Positions 26,528-35,584 are shown, counted from the stretch's first letter. The stretch: 64,000 bases of DNA from an uncultured Paenibacillaceae bacterium (GCA_937957685.1 CALGAO010000089.1:1-64000); one strand, 5' to 3'. Numbers and translations: made by a program. The notes: generated by a model from the letters alone, not told the origin.

Positions 26528-28024
26528 ATGAAGTTGAGAAAAATGGGGTTATACGTCTGTATATGGATGATTGCTTCCGGTTTGTTGCCTGGTTCCATGG
26601 CTTGGGCGGGAGAGCCTCGCAGCATCGAGGCCTTGGGCAGCCCAGCGGTTCATGAGGAGTCAGCGGCCCATCATCCATCGCATGATGGAACGACGAACGG
26701 GTCGACATCGGATACAGGCGGCATAGACGACGCATCGGCTCCGGAGAGCAGCGGGACAGACAACGCCGCCACCTGGGATCAGGACCCCTCGGCGATGAAT
26801 CGGCATGCGGGGGATGAAGAACCATCCGACCAGCTATCGACGGGTGAGGATCCAGTCAGGTCGGAAGAGCTATCCAGCCAGGACAGCCCGGAAGAATCTC
26901 CGGCTTTGGTGGAAGAACCGGCCCAGGACAAGCCGAAGATGGTCGATCTGACGCCAAACGCGAAGTCCGCCATCCTGATGGATGTGGATACCGGCACGAT
27001 CCTCTTCGAGAAAAATCCGCACGAGAAGATGCCGCCTGCCAGCATCACCAAGATCATGACGATGCTCCTGGTGATGGAGGCGCTCGACCAGAAGAAGATC
27101 ACGCTCGATGAGATGGTGACCGCAAGCGAGCGGGCCGCGTCCATGGGCGGTTCGCAGATCTTCCTTGAAGCCGGTGAACAGATGTCGGTGCGCGATCTGC
27201 TTAAGGGCGTCGCCATGGCTTCCGGCAATGACGCGTCGGTGGCATTGGCGGAGAGGATCGCAGGCAGCGAGGAAATGTTCGTGCAGATGATGAATGACAA
27301 GGCCAGGGAGCTTGGCATGGTGAATACGCATTTCGTGAACAGCAACGGCCTGCCGGCCCCGAATCATTACTCGACCGCGCACGATATCGCCATCATGTCG
27401 CGCGAGCTGCTGAAGCACGAGATGATCACCGAGTTCACCGGCAAATACCAGGACTATCTGCGCACCGAGACGGACAATCCGTTCTGGCTGGTCAACACGA
27501 ATAAGCTTGTCCGCTTCTACACCGGCGTCGACGGACTGAAGACCGGCTATACGAGCGAGGCCAAATTCTGCCTGTCCGCCACAGCGAAACGGGACAATAT
27601 GCGCGTGGTCGCCGTTGTTCTGGGCGAGCCGAATACGAAGACGCGCAACGCGGAAGTCGCGGCGCTGTTCGACTACGCATTCTCGCAATACATGAGTGTG
27701 CCGATCTTCAAGACCGGGGATGAGATCGGTACGTTTACCATTGAAAAAGGCGAGCAGAACAAGCTTACCCTGACAGCCAAACACACTTACAGCGTGCTGC
27801 TTCGCAAGGGCGAGAACAAGGACGACATCCGCTACGAGCTGAAGATGGACGAGAATATCCGGGCTCCCATCTCCTACGGCCAGCCGATCGGCAAGCTCGT
27901 CGTGTACAGGGGGAACGAGGTGCTGTCGGAATTCCCGCTCGAAGCGCCGCAGGATGTGGCCAAGGCGGGCTGGTGGACGCTGCTGAAGCGGACGGCGGGC
28001 AGGTTGTTCTTCGTCGGCGATTGA
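26528..28024 (+). CDS. dacF: D-alanyl-D-alanine carboxypeptidase DacF
   Basis: This 498-residue penicillin-binding protein trims the terminal D-Ala of peptidoglycan peptides and regulates spore cortex crosslinking with DacB. It has a signal peptide (about 1-28, cleavage near AWA), a long acidic Ser/Asp/Glu/Pro-rich segment (about 29-138), the peptidase S11 domain with Ser172-x-x-Lys175, SGN (232-234) and KTG (338-340), and the C-terminal PBP5-like beta domain. B. subtilis DacF is about 390 residues, so the roughly 100-residue acidic linker is unusual. GGAGG precedes the ATG. A sigma-F-like promoter lies upstream; spoIIAA follows after 259 bases. Confidence 0.9.
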   Translation: MKLRKMGLYVCIWMIASGLLPGSMAWAGEPRSIEALGSPAVHEESAAHHPSHDGTTNGSTSDTGGIDDASAPESSGTDNAATWDQDPSAMNRHAGDEEPSDQLSTGEDPVRSEELSSQDSPEESPALVEEPAQDKPKMVDLTPNAKSAILMDVDTGTILFEKNPHEKMPPASITKIMTMLLVMEALDQKKITLDEMVTASERAASMGGSQIFLEAGEQMSVRDLLKGVAMASGNDASVALAERIAGSEEMFVQMMNDKARELGMVNTHFVNSNGLPAPNHYSTAHDIAIMSRELLKHEMITEFTGKYQDYLRTETDNPFWLVNTNKLVRFYTGVDGLKTGYTSEAKFCLSATAKRDNMRVVAVVLGEPNTKTRNAEVAALFDYAFSQYMSVPIFKTGDEIGTFTIEKGEQNKLTLTAKHTYSVLLRKGENKDDIRYELKMDENIRAPISYGQPIGKLVVYRGNEVLSEFPLEAPQDVAKAGWWTLLKRTAGRLFFVGD

Positions 28025-28084
28025 CGCGCTTGCCCGACTCGAATGTTTCATGTGAAGCGAGATTTTCATCGCAGCTTCGACGGC

Positions 28085-28098
28085 AGCGGAGCTCCGCT
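28085..28098. repeat. Hairpin palindrome after dacF
   Basis: AGCGGAGCTCCGCT is a perfect 14-bp palindrome, flanked by CGACGGC and CCTGTCG, which can extend the stem imperfectly. No U-run follows. It probably marks the dacF mRNA end. Confidence 0.45.
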
Positions 28099-28220
28099 CC
28101 TGTCGTCTGAAGATGCAACGCGTCAGTTGTTAGCGGTCGGTGCGGTTCGATGTCGCATCCGGGGAAGGCGACTCGGCAGGTTGTCGCATGGTTGAAGGTT
28201 TTTTCTACTTTTGTCGGCTG

Positions 28221-28250
28221 GCAGGAATTGCCTTCGGCGAAGTAGAAACT
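28221..28250 (+). promoter_or_regulatory. Sigma-H promoter for spoIIA operon
   Basis: GCAGGAATT, 12 bases, GTAGAAACT: the -35 matches RxAGGAwww perfectly, and the -10 has GAAA for GAAT. TGTCGCA or TGTCGGC motifs, one base off the Spo0A box TGTCGAA, recur at about 28153, 28182 and 28213. Confidence 0.72.
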
Positions 28251-28283
28251 AAATGGGCAAGACGGGAGAAGGAGTGAACAGAT

Positions 28284-28637
28284 GTGAGCTTGCAGATCGA
28301 TGTGGAATACAAGCGTCAGGCATTGATCGTACGTTTGTCAGGAGAGCTGGACCACCATTCGGCGCAGACCGTCAAGGCGACGCTGGAGGAAGCGATCGAG
28401 CGCGGCAGAGTCCATCATATCGTGCTTAGCCTGAAGGACCTGTCCTTCATGGACAGCTCGGGGCTCGGAGTGATCCTGGGCAGGTACAGGCAGATCGCGA
28501 ACCGGGGCGGCAAGATGGTCGTCTGCGATATCAATCAGGCCGTGCACCGGCTGTTCGAGCTGTCGGGGATGTTCAAGATCGTCCAGGTGGAGGACGATGA
28601 ACGCAGCGCCCTCTCGAGACTGGGGGTTGTGTCCTGA
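28284..28637 (+). CDS. spoIIAA: Anti-anti-sigma factor SpoIIAA
   Basis: This 117-residue STAS-domain protein, in unphosphorylated form, binds SpoIIAB and frees SigF in the forespore. The phosphorylated serine lies in [14 protein letters not shown] (Ser58). GTG at 28284 is the start, nine bases after GAGAAGGAG. The stop overlaps the spoIIAB ATG by one base (TGATG), which keeps stoichiometry with its kinase. Expression from the sigma-H promoter is expected at the onset of sporulation. Confidence 0.95.
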   Translation: MSLQIDVEYKRQALIVRLSGELDHHSAQTVKATLEEAIERGRVHHIVLSLKDLSFMDSSGLGVILGRYRQIANRGGKMVVCDINQAVHRLFELSGMFKIVQVEDDERSALSRLGVVS

Positions 28638-29089
28638 TGGCCGGCCGCAAGCACAATCAGATGTCGCTGACGTTCGCCAGCAAGTCCGAGAACGAATCCT
28701 TTGCCCGGGTGGCGGTCGCCGCCTTCGTGTCGCAGCTCGATCCGACGGTGGAGGAGCTGACCGATATCAAGACCGTCGTCTCCGAGGCGGTTACCAACGC
28801 GATCATCCATGGCTATGACGGACGCGAAGACGGCCTGGTGCACATCGACACGCGCATCGAGGACGATACGGTATATCTGACCGTGCGTGATGACGGCCGG
28901 GGAATCGAGGACGTGGAGACCGCCCGTCAGCCGCTCTATACGTCCAAGCCCGAGCTGGAACGCTCCGGCATGGGTTTCACGATCATGGAGAATTTCATGG
29001 ATGAAGTTGAGGTGGAATCCAGGCCGGGGCAAGGCACGATCGTGCGAATGAGAAAAAGAATAGAGTCCACGAACGCTATTCTGAATTAG
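28637..29089 (+). CDS. spoIIAB: Anti-sigma F factor / serine kinase SpoIIAB
   Basis: This 150-residue GHKL-fold protein binds and holds SigF, and phosphorylates SpoIIAA. N-box ([12 protein letters not shown]), G1 (RDDGRGIED) and G2 (SGMGF) ATP-binding motifs are intact, as is the conserved [18 protein letters not shown] lid. The N-terminus is a few residues longer than in B. subtilis. It is coupled to spoIIAA and followed ten bases on by sigF. Confidence 0.95.
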   Translation: MAGRKHNQMSLTFASKSENESFARVAVAAFVSQLDPTVEELTDIKTVVSEAVTNAIIHGYDGREDGLVHIDTRIEDDTVYLTVRDDGRGIEDVETARQPLYTSKPELERSGMGFTIMENFMDEVEVESRPGQGTIVRMRKRIESTNAILN

Positions 29090-29099
29090 GGGATGAGTC

Positions 29100-29855
29100 A
29101 TGGATGTCGATATGAAGGGAGCCAACCATACTTATCTTGACGACAATGAGGTCAAGCGTCTGATCGCCCTCAGTCAGGCAGGGGATGCGGTTGCCAGGGA
29201 CACGCTCGTGAACTGCAACATCCGGCTGGTCTGGTCGGTCGTGCAGCGTTTCCTGAACCGGGGCTATGAGCCGGAGGATCTGTTCCAGATCGGATGCATC
29301 GGATTGCTCAAGTCCGTAGACAAGTTCGACCTGAGCTATGATGTCAAATTCTCCACCTATGCCGTGCCGATGATCATCGGCGAGATTCAGCGTTTCCTGC
29401 GCGATGACGGGACGCTGAAGGTGAGCCGGTCGCTGAAGGAACAGGCGAACAAGGTGCGCAAGACAAAGGATGAGCTGTCGAAGACGCTCGGCCGATTGCC
29501 GACGATCAAGGAAATCGCCGATGAGCTGCAGATCACTCCGGAAGATGTGGTGTTCGCCCAGGAAGCGAACAAACCGCCGACCTCGATCCATGAGACCGTC
29601 TTCGAGAATGACGGCGATCCGATCACCCTGATCGATCAGATCGCCGATGAATCGGAGGACAAATGGTTCGACAAGCTGGCTCTGAGCGAGGCGATCAATA
29701 CGCTCAGCGATCGGGAGCGCCTGATCGTCTATCTGCGCTATTACCGCGATCAGACGCAATCCGAGGTGGCGAGCCGCCTGGGGATCTCCCAGGTGCAGGT
29801 CTCGCGGCTGGAGAAGAAAATACTGAAAACCATTAAAGACCAGATTGCTCAATGA
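29100..29855 (+). CDS. sigF: RNA polymerase sigma factor SigF
   Basis: This 251-residue sigma-70-family factor is the first forespore-specific sigma. Region 2 (NCNIRLVWSVVQRF... EDLFQIGCIGLLKSVDKFD), region 3 and region 4 (SDRERLIVYLRYYRDQTQSEVASRLGISQVQVSRLE) are all present. Its gene's last codons form the 5' arm of the terminator, and a sigma-G-like promoter -35 begins one base after its stop. It controls dacF within this window. Confidence 0.95.
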   Translation: MDVDMKGANHTYLDDNEVKRLIALSQAGDAVARDTLVNCNIRLVWSVVQRFLNRGYEPEDLFQIGCIGLLKSVDKFDLSYDVKFSTYAVPMIIGEIQRFLRDDGTLKVSRSLKEQANKVRKTKDELSKTLGRLPTIKEIADELQITPEDVVFAQEANKPPTSIHETVFENDGDPITLIDQIADESEDKWFDKLALSEAINTLSDRERLIVYLRYYRDQTQSEVASRLGISQVQVSRLEKKILKTIKDQIAQ

Positions 29856-29870
29856 GTATATCTGGTCTTT
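29835..29870 (+). terminator. Hairpin at the end of sigF
   Basis: AAAGACCAGAT and ATCTGGTCTTT form an 11-bp stem with a 14-base loop. The 5' arm is inside sigF. TTT then G follows, so termination may be partial and allow readthrough into spoVA. Confidence 0.65.
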
Positions 29871-29885
29871 GTGCTATCCATACTA
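29856..29885 (+). promoter_or_regulatory. Sigma-G-like promoter for spoVA
   Basis: GTATA, 18 bases, CATACTA matches the forespore sigma-G pattern (GxATR, 17-18, CATxxTA) exactly. It lies within the sigF terminator loop and 3' arm. The spoVA operon is sigma-G-dependent in B. subtilis. Confidence 0.78.
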
Positions 29886-29965
29886 ATGGAAACGCTGTGT
29901 TTATCTTTGTTGCTCATGGCGGCAACAAGGGAACGTTGGACGACGCTGACTGAAGCCTTCCGCCG

Positions 29966-30025
29966 TAACGGAACGTCGATCCGCTTTGGCGGCCAAACGG
30001 CCATTTTCTCCCGGCTATTCCGTTA
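29966..30025 (+). repeat. Nested inverted repeats in spoVA leader
   Basis: TAACGGAA (29966) pairs with TTCCGTTA (30018). Between them GGCC-AAAC-GGCC (29991-30002) forms a small stem followed by ATTTTC. This lies in the roughly 200-base untranslated leader between the sigma-G-like promoter and spoVAA. Confidence 0.5.
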
Positions 30026-30095
30026 GCAGGCCATTCGTGTCATCAGCAGCAATCGCTTGAAACACAGCCAATGGAAAAAAGAGGAGTGGCAATGC

Positions 30096-30728
30096 ATGCG
30101 GGACGGTCGCGCTCCGAAGCTCTATATACGCCTCCGCAAGCAAGTCCGCCTGCCCCCGGGGAGGCCGGTGCTGCTCGGACATGTGGCGCAAACAATCGTC
30201 GAGCCGGAGTACGAACAGGCGATTCGGACGATGGAGCTGATGAGGCCAGGTGCCGGGGAGCAGTTCGTCCTCGTCGATATGCTGGCGATCGTGAAGGCCG
30301 TCAGGCAGAGGTACCCGGAGATGGAGATCGAGTGCTACGGGGAACCGCACGCCCTGGTGGAGCTGGCCGAGCCCAGGCGCTTCCGGCAGCGCAGGGCATT
30401 GTTGCCGATCGCGCTCATCCTGCTGTTCATCGGTTCGGGGCTGACGATCATGAACTTCCATGCCGATGTCAGCATGATGGAGGTCCACCGCAAGCTGTAC
30501 AAGCTGATCACCGGGGTGGACGATCCGCATCCGCTGATCCTGCAGGTGCCTTATTCGCTCGGGCTTGGCGCTGGAATGATGATATTCTTCAACCGGCTAT
30601 TCAGGAAGAAGTTGAACGAGGAGCCTGATCCGCTGGAGGTGGAGATGTATCTGTATCAGGAGAACGTCCGTCATTATCTCGTCACGGAGGAGTACAGCCG
30701 ACTGAATGATTCCGAGGGAGGACGCTGA
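30096..30728 (+). CDS. spoVAA: Stage V sporulation protein AA
   Basis: This 210-residue protein has a cytoplasmic N-terminal half (LYIRLRKQVRLPPG...) and two membrane helices (about residues 110-128 and 160-178), as in SpoVAA. It belongs to the SpoVA system needed for dipicolinic acid uptake into the forespore. The ATG at 30096 follows GAGGAG; the frame could extend to a TTG at 30057, but without a site. spoVAB starts two bases after its stop. Confidence 0.88.
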   Translation: MRDGRAPKLYIRLRKQVRLPPGRPVLLGHVAQTIVEPEYEQAIRTMELMRPGAGEQFVLVDMLAIVKAVRQRYPEMEIECYGEPHALVELAEPRRFRQRRALLPIALILLFIGSGLTIMNFHADVSMMEVHRKLYKLITGVDDPHPLILQVPYSLGLGAGMMIFFNRLFRKKLNEEPDPLEVEMYLYQENVRHYLVTEEYSRLNDSEGGR

Positions 30729-30730
30729 CG

Positions 30731-31159
30731 ATGATGGAATGGGCAGGCATCGCTCTGGTGGTACTGACGGGATTGGCGGGCGGTCTGGCGGTCGGCGGGG
30801 GGTTCGTTGCCTTTATCGTGGTGCTGGACATTATCCCGAGGCTCGCCCAGATCACCCACTCCGGCAAGCGCATCGCATGGCTGGAGGCATCGGTGGTCTG
30901 CGGCGTGATCTATTTTACCCTGGCTGATTTTAACGGTTGGAGCTGGCATGCCTCGCCGCTTGGGTCGGCCGTCATCGGCCTGTTCTGCGGCATCTTCGTC
31001 GGGATGCTCGCCGCTGCGCTCACGGAGGTGCTCAATGTGCTGCCGATCCTCGCGAAGCGGCTCAGGCTGTTTAACGCCCTGAAGTGGCTGCTGCTCGCCA
31101 TGGTGCTGGGCAAGATCTGCGGTTCGCTGTTTGACTGGCTGGTGTATCGATCGATCTGA
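30731..31159 (+). CDS. spoVAB: Stage V sporulation protein AB
   Basis: The 142-residue protein has four membrane helices and conserved stretches GGLAVGGGFVAFI and LDIIPRLAQ. It is typical SpoVAB by length and position. It works with SpoVAA in an undefined accessory role in DPA import. In B. subtilis spoVAC, AD and AE follow; here the next gene is spoVAF, after 81 bases. Confidence 0.88.
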   Translation: MMEWAGIALVVLTGLAGGLAVGGGFVAFIVVLDIIPRLAQITHSGKRIAWLEASVVCGVIYFTLADFNGWSWHASPLGSAVIGLFCGIFVGMLAAALTEVLNVLPILAKRLRLFNALKWLLLAMVLGKICGSLFDWLVYRSI

Positions 31160-31240
31160 ATGTGCGGGCAGACGGCGATCCGCATGACTGGACACTGACG
31201 AGCCGGAAGCGTGCTGATGAAGGAGAGATGGAGGGGGATC

Positions 31241-32803
31241 ATGACGAGGGAGTATTTTGATTTTCCGGACAAGCAGCTGACCCTGAAACCGAACGCCGAA
31301 GAAGAGACCAGTCAAGGCGACGGGCAACAGGCTGGCGAAGAGGATCCGATCGCCAGCAGCGTCGACGAGATCCGCGAACGGATCAAGTCGCTCATGGGCT
31401 TCAAGGAAAGCTTCGATGTGCTGTTCCGCGAGATGGTCTATGGCGGCAAGAAGGTTGGCATCCTGTTTCTGAACGGCTTCACCAACGATTCGGTGTTGAC
31501 CGAGATCATCGTCCGGCTGACTTATCTGGATGAAGAGGAAATCGAGCCGGATGCCTTCAGGAGCATCTTCAGGGAGTATCTGCCGCACAGCCAGGTCAAT
31601 GCGGTCCGCAGGATGTCCGAGGTCGTGGATATGGTGCTCGCCGGCAATACGGCCTTTTTCATCGATGGCGCGGAGACGGCGCTGGTGGTGGATATCAAGT
31701 CGTTCCCGCAGCGCGGTCCCGAGGAGCCGTCAACGGAGAAGGTGGTGCGGGGAGCGAAGGATGGCTTCATCGAGACGCTTGTGACCAATATTGCGCTGTT
31801 GCGGCGAAGAATCCGCGACCCCAAGCTGCGCATGGAGATGATGTCGGTCGGCACGCGGACGAAGACCGACGTCTGCATGGCCTACATCAAGGATATAGCC
31901 AATCCGGAGCTCGTGGATATGGTGCGCCGCAAGATCAAGGGGCTGCAGGTCGACGGCATGCCGCTCGCAGACAAACAGCTGGAGGAAGGGATCGTCGGCA
32001 AGGGCTGGAATCCGTTTCCGCTGGTGCGCTATACCGAACGGCCCGACGTCGCGGCGTCCCATCTGCTGGATGGCCATATGCTCATCATGGTGGATACGAG
32101 CCCCAGCGTCATGATCCTGCCGACGACATTCTTCGATCATCTGCAGCATGCGGAGGAGTTCCGACAGACGCCGTTTATCGGCACCTACCTGCGCTGGGTA
32201 AGATTCATCGGCATCTTCGCTTCGTTATTTCTGCTTCCACTCTGGTTTCTGTTCGTGCTGAGGCCGGAGCTGCTGCCGGAGGGGCTCAGCTACATAGGTC
32301 CGGAGAAGACCGGCAATCTGCCGTTACTCGTGCAATTTATCCTGGCGGAGGTCGGCGTAGACCTGATGCGGATGGCGGCCGTGCATACCCCGACGCCGAT
32401 CGCAACCGCGATGGGCCTGGTGGCCGCCGTGCTGATCGGCGATATCGCCGTACAGACGGGCCTGTTCGTCAACGAGGTCATCCTGTATATGGCCATCGCG
32501 GCCCTGGGGATGTTCGCCACGCCGAGCTATGAGCTGGGCCTGGCCAACCGCATCGTGCGGCTCGCCCTGCTCGTGGCGGTGGCCCTGTTCCAGGTTCCGG
32601 GCTTTGTCGTCGGTTCCACGCTGATCCTGCTGTTCCTGATGGTCATGCAGAAGTCGTTCGGCGTGCCTTATTGTTGGCCGTTCATTCCCTTCAACGGCCC
32701 CGGCCTGGCCATGACGCTGTTCCGACGTCCGTTCCTGTCGCAGAAGATGCGTCCGAGCATCACCAAGCCGCTGCAATACAGGCGCATGCCCGGAAATCGC
32801 TAG
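31241..32803 (+). CDS. spoVAF: SpoVAF / GerA-family spore membrane protein
   Basis: This 520-residue protein is homologous to GerAA-type germinant-receptor A subunits. The hydrophilic N-terminal domain covers about 1-300 (SVDEIRERIKSLMGF..., VTNIALLRRRIRDPKLRMEMM) and is followed by four to five membrane helices, with the conserved ATPSYELGLANRIVR and PYCWPFIPFN near the C-terminus. SpoVAF acts in the inner spore membrane and has been linked to ion release early in germination. The start at 31241 follows GGAGGGGG; an upstream ATG at 31211 has no site. Confidence 0.88.
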   Translation: MTREYFDFPDKQLTLKPNAEEETSQGDGQQAGEEDPIASSVDEIRERIKSLMGFKESFDVLFREMVYGGKKVGILFLNGFTNDSVLTEIIVRLTYLDEEEIEPDAFRSIFREYLPHSQVNAVRRMSEVVDMVLAGNTAFFIDGAETALVVDIKSFPQRGPEEPSTEKVVRGAKDGFIETLVTNIALLRRRIRDPKLRMEMMSVGTRTKTDVCMAYIKDIANPELVDMVRRKIKGLQVDGMPLADKQLEEGIVGKGWNPFPLVRYTERPDVAASHLLDGHMLIMVDTSPSVMILPTTFFDHLQHAEEFRQTPFIGTYLRWVRFIGIFASLFLLPLWFLFVLRPELLPEGLSYIGPEKTGNLPLLVQFILAEVGVDLMRMAAVHTPTPIATAMGLVAAVLIGDIAVQTGLFVNEVILYMAIAALGMFATPSYELGLANRIVRLALLVAVALFQVPGFVVGSTLILLFLMVMQKSFGVPYCWPFIPFNGPGLAMTLFRRPFLSQKMRPSITKPLQYRRMPGNR

Positions 32804-32918
32804 ATGCATGGGTTGAGTGTTGTTTCCCTCCTTTCTGTTATGATAAGTTTATCTATATGACATGAAACAGGCACAGAGATGAGGCCATCAATCTATCATA
32901 CAGATAAGGGGAATAATC

Positions 32919-34247
32919 ATGCATCTACACGGTACGAGTCGAATAAACGGGAAAGGGCATCTGGAGATCGGCGGCTGCGACGCGGTGGAGCTGGCGAAGA
33001 CATACGGAACTCCTCTGTATGTCATGGATGAGGCGCTGATTCGCGAGCGTTGCCGTCAGTTTATGGATGCTTTCCGCGATACGGGCTTACGCTTCCAGGT
33101 CGCCTATGCGTCGAAGGCGTTCTGCGTGATGGCGATGTGCAGGCTGGTGGAGGAGGAGGGGCTGTCGTTGGACGTCGTGTCCGACGGTGAGCTGTATACC
33201 GCGCTGCAAGCCGGTTATCCGCCCGAGCGCATCCACTTCCATGGCAACAACAAGACGCCTTTTGAGATCGAGATGGCTCTGGACGCCGGGATCGGCTGCT
33301 TCGTGGTGGACAATTTCACAGAGCTGGGCATGCTGGATGAACTGGCTCGCGCCAAAGGCCTGGTCGCCAAAGCGTTGCTCAGGGTAACGCCTGGCGTGGA
33401 AGCGCACACGCATGATTATATCTCCACGGGGCAGACCGATTCCAAATTCGGCTTCGATATCGGCAACGGAACGGCCTTTCGCGCGGTTGAACAGGCCTCG
33501 CAGAAGGAGCATGTGCAGCTGCTTGGCCTGCATTCGCATATCGGCTCGCAGATCTTCGAAGTCGAAGGATTCCGCATGGCCGTCGAGAAGGTGGCGAATT
33601 TCGCCGCGGACGTGCGGGACAGATTGGGGATCACGCTGTCCGTCATCAATCTCGGCGGAGGTTTCGGCATCCGCTACAAGGAGGGGGATACCCCGCTGCC
33701 GCCGCGGCGATACGTGGAGGCCATCGCCGGAGCGGTGAAGGAGACGTTCGCGATGCGCGATTATCCGCTTCCGGAGATCTGGATCGAGCCAGGCCGCAGC
33801 ATCGTGGGCGAGGCGGGCACAACGCTCTATACGGTGGGCACGTCGAAGGAGATTCCCGGCGTGCGCAAGTATATCGCCGTTGACGGAGGCATGACGGACA
33901 ATCCGCGTCCGGCGCTGTATCAGGCCGTGTACGAGGCGATGCTGGCGAATCGCGCCGATGAGCCGGATGAGGAGACGGTCTCGATCGCCGGCAAGGCATG
34001 CGAGAGCGGAGATATGCTGATCTGGGATGTGCGCTTGCCGGTGGCGCGTCCTGGTGATATTCTGGCCGTATCCTGCACCGGCGCCTACAATTATTCCATG
34101 GCCAGCAATTACAACCGGATACGCCGCCCGGCTGTGGTGTTCGTCAGGGACGGGCAGGCCGACATCGTCGTCCAGCGCGAGACGCATGAGTATCTGGTCG
34201 GCCTGGACGTCATACCGGAGCGACTCCGCAAGCGGAACCGCGGGTAG
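32919..34247 (+). CDS. lysA: Diaminopimelate decarboxylase
   Basis: The 442-residue PLP enzyme makes L-lysine from meso-diaminopimelate, the last step of lysine synthesis. It is a fold III barrel with PLP-Lys66 (VAYASKAF), the glycine-rich phosphate loop NLGGGFGIRY, PGRSIVGEAG and the active-site KACESGD Cys of the partner subunit. In B. subtilis lysA also follows spoVAF. AAGGGGAA precedes the ATG. A TATGAT -10-like sequence at 32839 may drive it, but no -35 at proper spacing is seen. Confidence 0.93.
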   Translation: MHLHGTSRINGKGHLEIGGCDAVELAKTYGTPLYVMDEALIRERCRQFMDAFRDTGLRFQVAYASKAFCVMAMCRLVEEEGLSLDVVSDGELYTALQAGYPPERIHFHGNNKTPFEIEMALDAGIGCFVVDNFTELGMLDELARAKGLVAKALLRVTPGVEAHTHDYISTGQTDSKFGFDIGNGTAFRAVEQASQKEHVQLLGLHSHIGSQIFEVEGFRMAVEKVANFAADVRDRLGITLSVINLGGGFGIRYKEGDTPLPPRRYVEAIAGAVKETFAMRDYPLPEIWIEPGRSIVGEAGTTLYTVGTSKEIPGVRKYIAVDGGMTDNPRPALYQAVYEAMLANRADEPDEETVSIAGKACESGDMLIWDVRLPVARPGDILAVSCTGAYNYSMASNYNRIRRPAVVFVRDGQADIVVQRETHEYLVGLDVIPERLRKRNRG

Positions 34248-34280
34248 AACATTGGAAGCATCACATGAAGCGATGACGGG

Positions 34281-34313
34281 AAGCTCCGTCCGCCTGGAGG
34301 GCGGGCGGAGCTT
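34281..34313 (+). terminator. Hairpin after lysA
   Basis: AAGCTCCGTCCGCC pairs with GGCGGGCGGAGCTT (one G-U), loop of five. It is followed by CGCCTTG, a poor U-tract, so termination may be weak. Confidence 0.6.
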
Positions 34314-34383
34314 CGCCTTGTGCGGATCAGTTCCTTCCCGTTTCCTGTGGTGCGCTCAAGGATAAACCGATGAAGGGGTAAGC

Positions 34384-34980
34384 ATGCCGATGAACCAACG
34401 ATTGATGAAGCAACTGCAGTTTATCGTCGAGATCGACAAGCTCAAGAGCGTCTGCCGTCAGTCCTATATCACGGATCGCAGCCGGCATGAGAATGATGCC
34501 GAGCATACCTGGCATCTGACAGCCATGGCGATCCTGCTGCTGGAACACGCGGACAACCGGCAGCTGGACATGATCAGGGTGCTGAAGATGCTGATCGTGC
34601 ACGATCTGGTCGAGATCGATGCGGGAGATACGTTTGCATACGACGAGCGGGGCCACGAAGACAAGTACGAGCGCGAGAAGGCGGCGGCTCGCCGGATATT
34701 CGGCCTTCTGCCGGATGATCAGCGCCAGGAGCTGATCGCCCTGTGGGAGGAGTTCGAAGCCCGCGAAACCCCGGAAGCGCAGTATGCCGCCGCCATGGAC
34801 AGGCTTCAGCCGCTGCTCCAGAACTTTCATACGGAGGGCAAGTCATGGCGGGAGCATGGAGTTACCAGCGACAAGGTGCTGGCTCGCAACCGGCATATCG
34901 GCGATATCTCGCGCGAGCTCTGGGAGTATGTGCAGGCGCTGGTCGCGGAGTCCGTTGACAGGGGCTATCTGAAGCCGTAG
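34384..34980 (+). CDS. HD-domain phosphohydrolase (YfbR-like)
   Basis: This 198-residue metal-dependent HD protein has motifs RHENDAEHTWHL (H...H) and MLIVHDLVEIDAGD (HD), matching the HD_3 group that includes 5'-deoxynucleotidases such as YfbR. It probably dephosphorylates a nucleoside monophosphate, but the substrate cannot be read from sequence. No operon partner is obvious; ppiB follows with its own leader of 84 bases. Confidence 0.8.
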   Translation: MPMNQRLMKQLQFIVEIDKLKSVCRQSYITDRSRHENDAEHTWHLTAMAILLLEHADNRQLDMIRVLKMLIVHDLVEIDAGDTFAYDERGHEDKYEREKAAARRIFGLLPDDQRQELIALWEEFEARETPEAQYAAAMDRLQPLLQNFHTEGKSWREHGVTSDKVLARNRHIGDISRELWEYVQALVAESVDRGYLKP

Positions 34981-35064
34981 GCGCTTGGCAGAAAGCTTTG
35001 CGTTCATCGCCACAATCAGGTAAGATGGAATGGATGAAAGAGACAAGGGAAGGAGCCACATGCC

Positions 35065-35499
35065 ATGAAAAAAGGCTTGATCAAGCTGGAAAAGGGTGGA
35101 GAGGTTTATCTGGAGTTTTTCCCGGAGGAAGCGCCCAATACGGTCGCCAATTTCGAGAAGCTGGCGAACCAGGGCTTCTATAACGGACTTACCTTTCACC
35201 GCGTAATCCCCGGTTTCGTCGCGCAAGGCGGCTGCCCGATCGGCAACGGCACCGGCGGAGCGGGCTACACGATCAAATGCGAATGCGATAACAACACCAG
35301 CAAGCACGAGCGCGGCACGCTTGCCATGGCGCATGCGGGCCGAGATACCGGAAGCAGCCAGTTCTATATCTGCTATCAACCGCAGCCGCATCTCGACGGA
35401 CGCCACACGGTATTCGGCAGAGTCGTCAAAGGGATGGAGCATGTCGACGCGCTTCGCCCCGGCGACAGGATGGCGGAAGTGAAGGTCTGGGACGAATAA
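35065..35499 (+). CDS. ppiB: Cyclophilin-type peptidyl-prolyl isomerase
   Basis: This 144-residue single-domain cyclophilin is cytoplasmic, with no signal peptide. Active-site segments [28 protein letters not shown] and [11 protein letters not shown] are complete. It assists protein folding at prolyl bonds. lysA-ppiB-rib order matches B. subtilis. GGAAGGAG precedes the ATG. Confidence 0.93.
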   Translation: MKKGLIKLEKGGEVYLEFFPEEAPNTVANFEKLANQGFYNGLTFHRVIPGFVAQGGCPIGNGTGGAGYTIKCECDNNTSKHERGTLAMAHAGRDTGSSQFYICYQPQPHLDGRHTVFGRVVKGMEHVDALRPGDRMAEVKVWDE

Positions 35500-35584
35500 A
35501 CCCGGACCCGATCGACATCCGGGCGCCATACGGAAAGGCATGCCGAACCATGAGCCCGGCCAGGCGCAATTCCGAGTGCAGGTG

